Source: an uncultured Aliiroseovarius sp. (lineage in GTDB: Bacteria > Pseudomonadota > Alphaproteobacteria > Rhodobacterales > Rhodobacteraceae). Taken from it: 14,947 bases of DNA. Below, piece by piece: positions 14,292 through 14,947 of this stretch. The translations under genes and the position numbers were made by a program. Location of the stretch: NCBI GenBank assembly GCA_938023895.1, contig CALJDH010000311.1:1-14947 (forward strand). The letters run 5' to 3'. The first letter of the stretch is position 1, and each line of letters starts with the position of its first letter. Under the pieces are notes generated by a model. It did not search any database. It was not told where the DNA came from and worked only from the letters and a program-made list of their open reading frames with translations.

Positions 14292-14947
14292 CCCAAGGCA
14301 CACTGACCCAAACGCCCGCCCGCGCCATCGTATCTCAGGCCGAATTCCGCGCTGCGATCCTGAACGCACAAGCCGATGTGCCCGCGGGGCTGGTGAACCC
14401 GGATGGCCAGCAGGCCTCCAAACGCTTCTCGGTCTATCGCAACAACGTGGTGCACAGCCTGTCCGAGGCGATGCTGACCGGATTCCCGGTGTTGACCAAA
14501 CTGTTGGGCGAGGAGTTCTTCCGCGAGATGGCGAAAGTCTATCTGCGCATCCACCCGCCAGCTTCGCAGCTGATGATGCACTATGGCGCGGCCCTGCCCG
14601 GATTTCTGGAAAGCTTCCCGGGCACGCTGCACCTGAAATACCTGCCAGATGTGGCCCGTCTGGAGTTAGCCCTGCGACGCGCCTATCACGCGGGCGATGC
14701 CGACCCGATTGACCCGGCTAAACTCACCACCCTTGGCCAGCACGAGTTGATGGAGGCCCATCTGACGCTGGCCCCCGCCTGTGAGGTGCTGCAAGCCAAA
14801 TGGCCCGCCAAATCCATCTGGGATTTCAACATGGCTGACGGCCCACAACCCAGCGCAGGCGGCGAAAACATCCTGATCTCGCGCATCGGGTATGAGCCGA
14901 AAACGTTTTTGCTGCCGGAAGGCGCGGCCGAGTTCATCTCGTCGCTG
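14288..14947 (+). CDS. bufC: BufC-type partner protein (DUF2063), truncated by window end
   Basis: The frame is open from the ATG overlapping the bufB stop to the last base, giving 220 residues with no stop. The N-terminal part matches the DUF2063 / putative DNA-binding domain: an early helix with SQAEFRAAIL (16-25), then RFSVYRNNVVHSLSEAM (46-62), TGFPVLTKLLGEEFF (64-78), and the LPDVARLE region (118-125). This family accompanies DUF692 enzymes and is the RiPP recognition partner that presents the precursor to the maturase; MbnC is a more distant counterpart. Typical members are about 250-260 residues, so perhaps 30-40 residues are missing. In other bacteria a DoxX-like membrane gene often follows; it would lie to the right and cannot be seen. 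Confidence 0.9.
   Translation, partial: MTQGTLTQTPARAIVSQAEFRAAILNAQADVPAGLVNPDGQQASKRFSVYRNNVVHSLSEAMLTGFPVLTKLLGEEFFREMAKVYLRIHPPASQLMMHYGAALPGFLESFPGTLHLKYLPDVARLELALRRAYHAGDADPIDPAKLTTLGQHELMEAHLTLAPACEVLQAKWPAKSIWDFNMADGPQPSAGGENILISRIGYEPKTFLLPEGAAEFISSL

Noticed and set aside
1..14947. CRISPR arrays, tRNA or rRNA genes, insertion sequences or attachment sites
   Set aside because: I saw no regularly spaced repeats, no tRNA-like folds with CCA or GTTCGA arms in gene-free space, no transposase-like protein and no terminal repeats. Gaps between genes are short and filled with promoters and terminators.

Overview
The window reads as a chromosomal segment of an alphaproteobacterium of the Rhodobacterales (Roseobacter/Rhodobacter type). 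Three things point there: GC-rich coding sequence, a lexA promoter carrying the GTTC-N7-GTTC type of SOS box known from Rhodobacter (seen here as its complement, GAAC-N7-GAAC), and a phaZ / phaC-phaP-phaR cluster arranged as in that order. The assignment is inference from gene content; no 16S gene is present.

Layout. (1) 1-2419, plus strand: the 3' part of trpC (tryptophan synthesis), then moaC and moeA (molybdenum cofactor synthesis), each overlapping the previous gene by 1-4 bases, so translationally coupled. (2) 2447-3312: lexA with its own promoter, tandem LexA boxes on the -10 element, and a terminator. (3) 3336-7959: a polyhydroxybutyrate (PHB) cluster. phaR (regulator), phaP (phasin) and phaC (synthase) lie on the minus strand and phaZ (intracellular depolymerase) diverges on the plus strand. 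Copies of a CTGC-N3-GCAG element, the reported PhaR-binding sequence, lie upstream of phaR and (twice) phaP, with a partial copy between phaC and phaZ. (4) 7978-10488, minus strand: three consecutive, mutually diverged alpha/beta-hydrolase genes, the first two overlapping by 4 bases. (5) 10661-12661: thrS, divergent from the hydrolases, with a strong terminator. (6) 13022-14947: bufA1-bufB-bufC, a bufferin-type RiPP system. It has a small secreted precursor with four cysteines (DUF2282), a DUF692/MNIO maturase and the start of its DUF2063 partner, which runs off the window end. A 12-bp stem-loop separates precursor and maturase.

How the parts work together. PhaC makes PHB from (R)-3-hydroxybutyryl-CoA, PhaP coats the granule, PhaR represses phaP and itself until granules titrate it, and PhaZ mobilises the polymer. 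In the buf operon, BufB with BufC should modify precursor cysteines into copper-chelating heterocycles before export to the periplasm. This is the most interesting system in the window. It belongs to a recently described family, so it is not entirely undescribed. The only gene-free stretch above 300 bases is the region upstream of bufA1 (12662-13021), which holds a 14-bp palindromic element and no convincing gene. Most other long open frames are antisense shadows of these genes.
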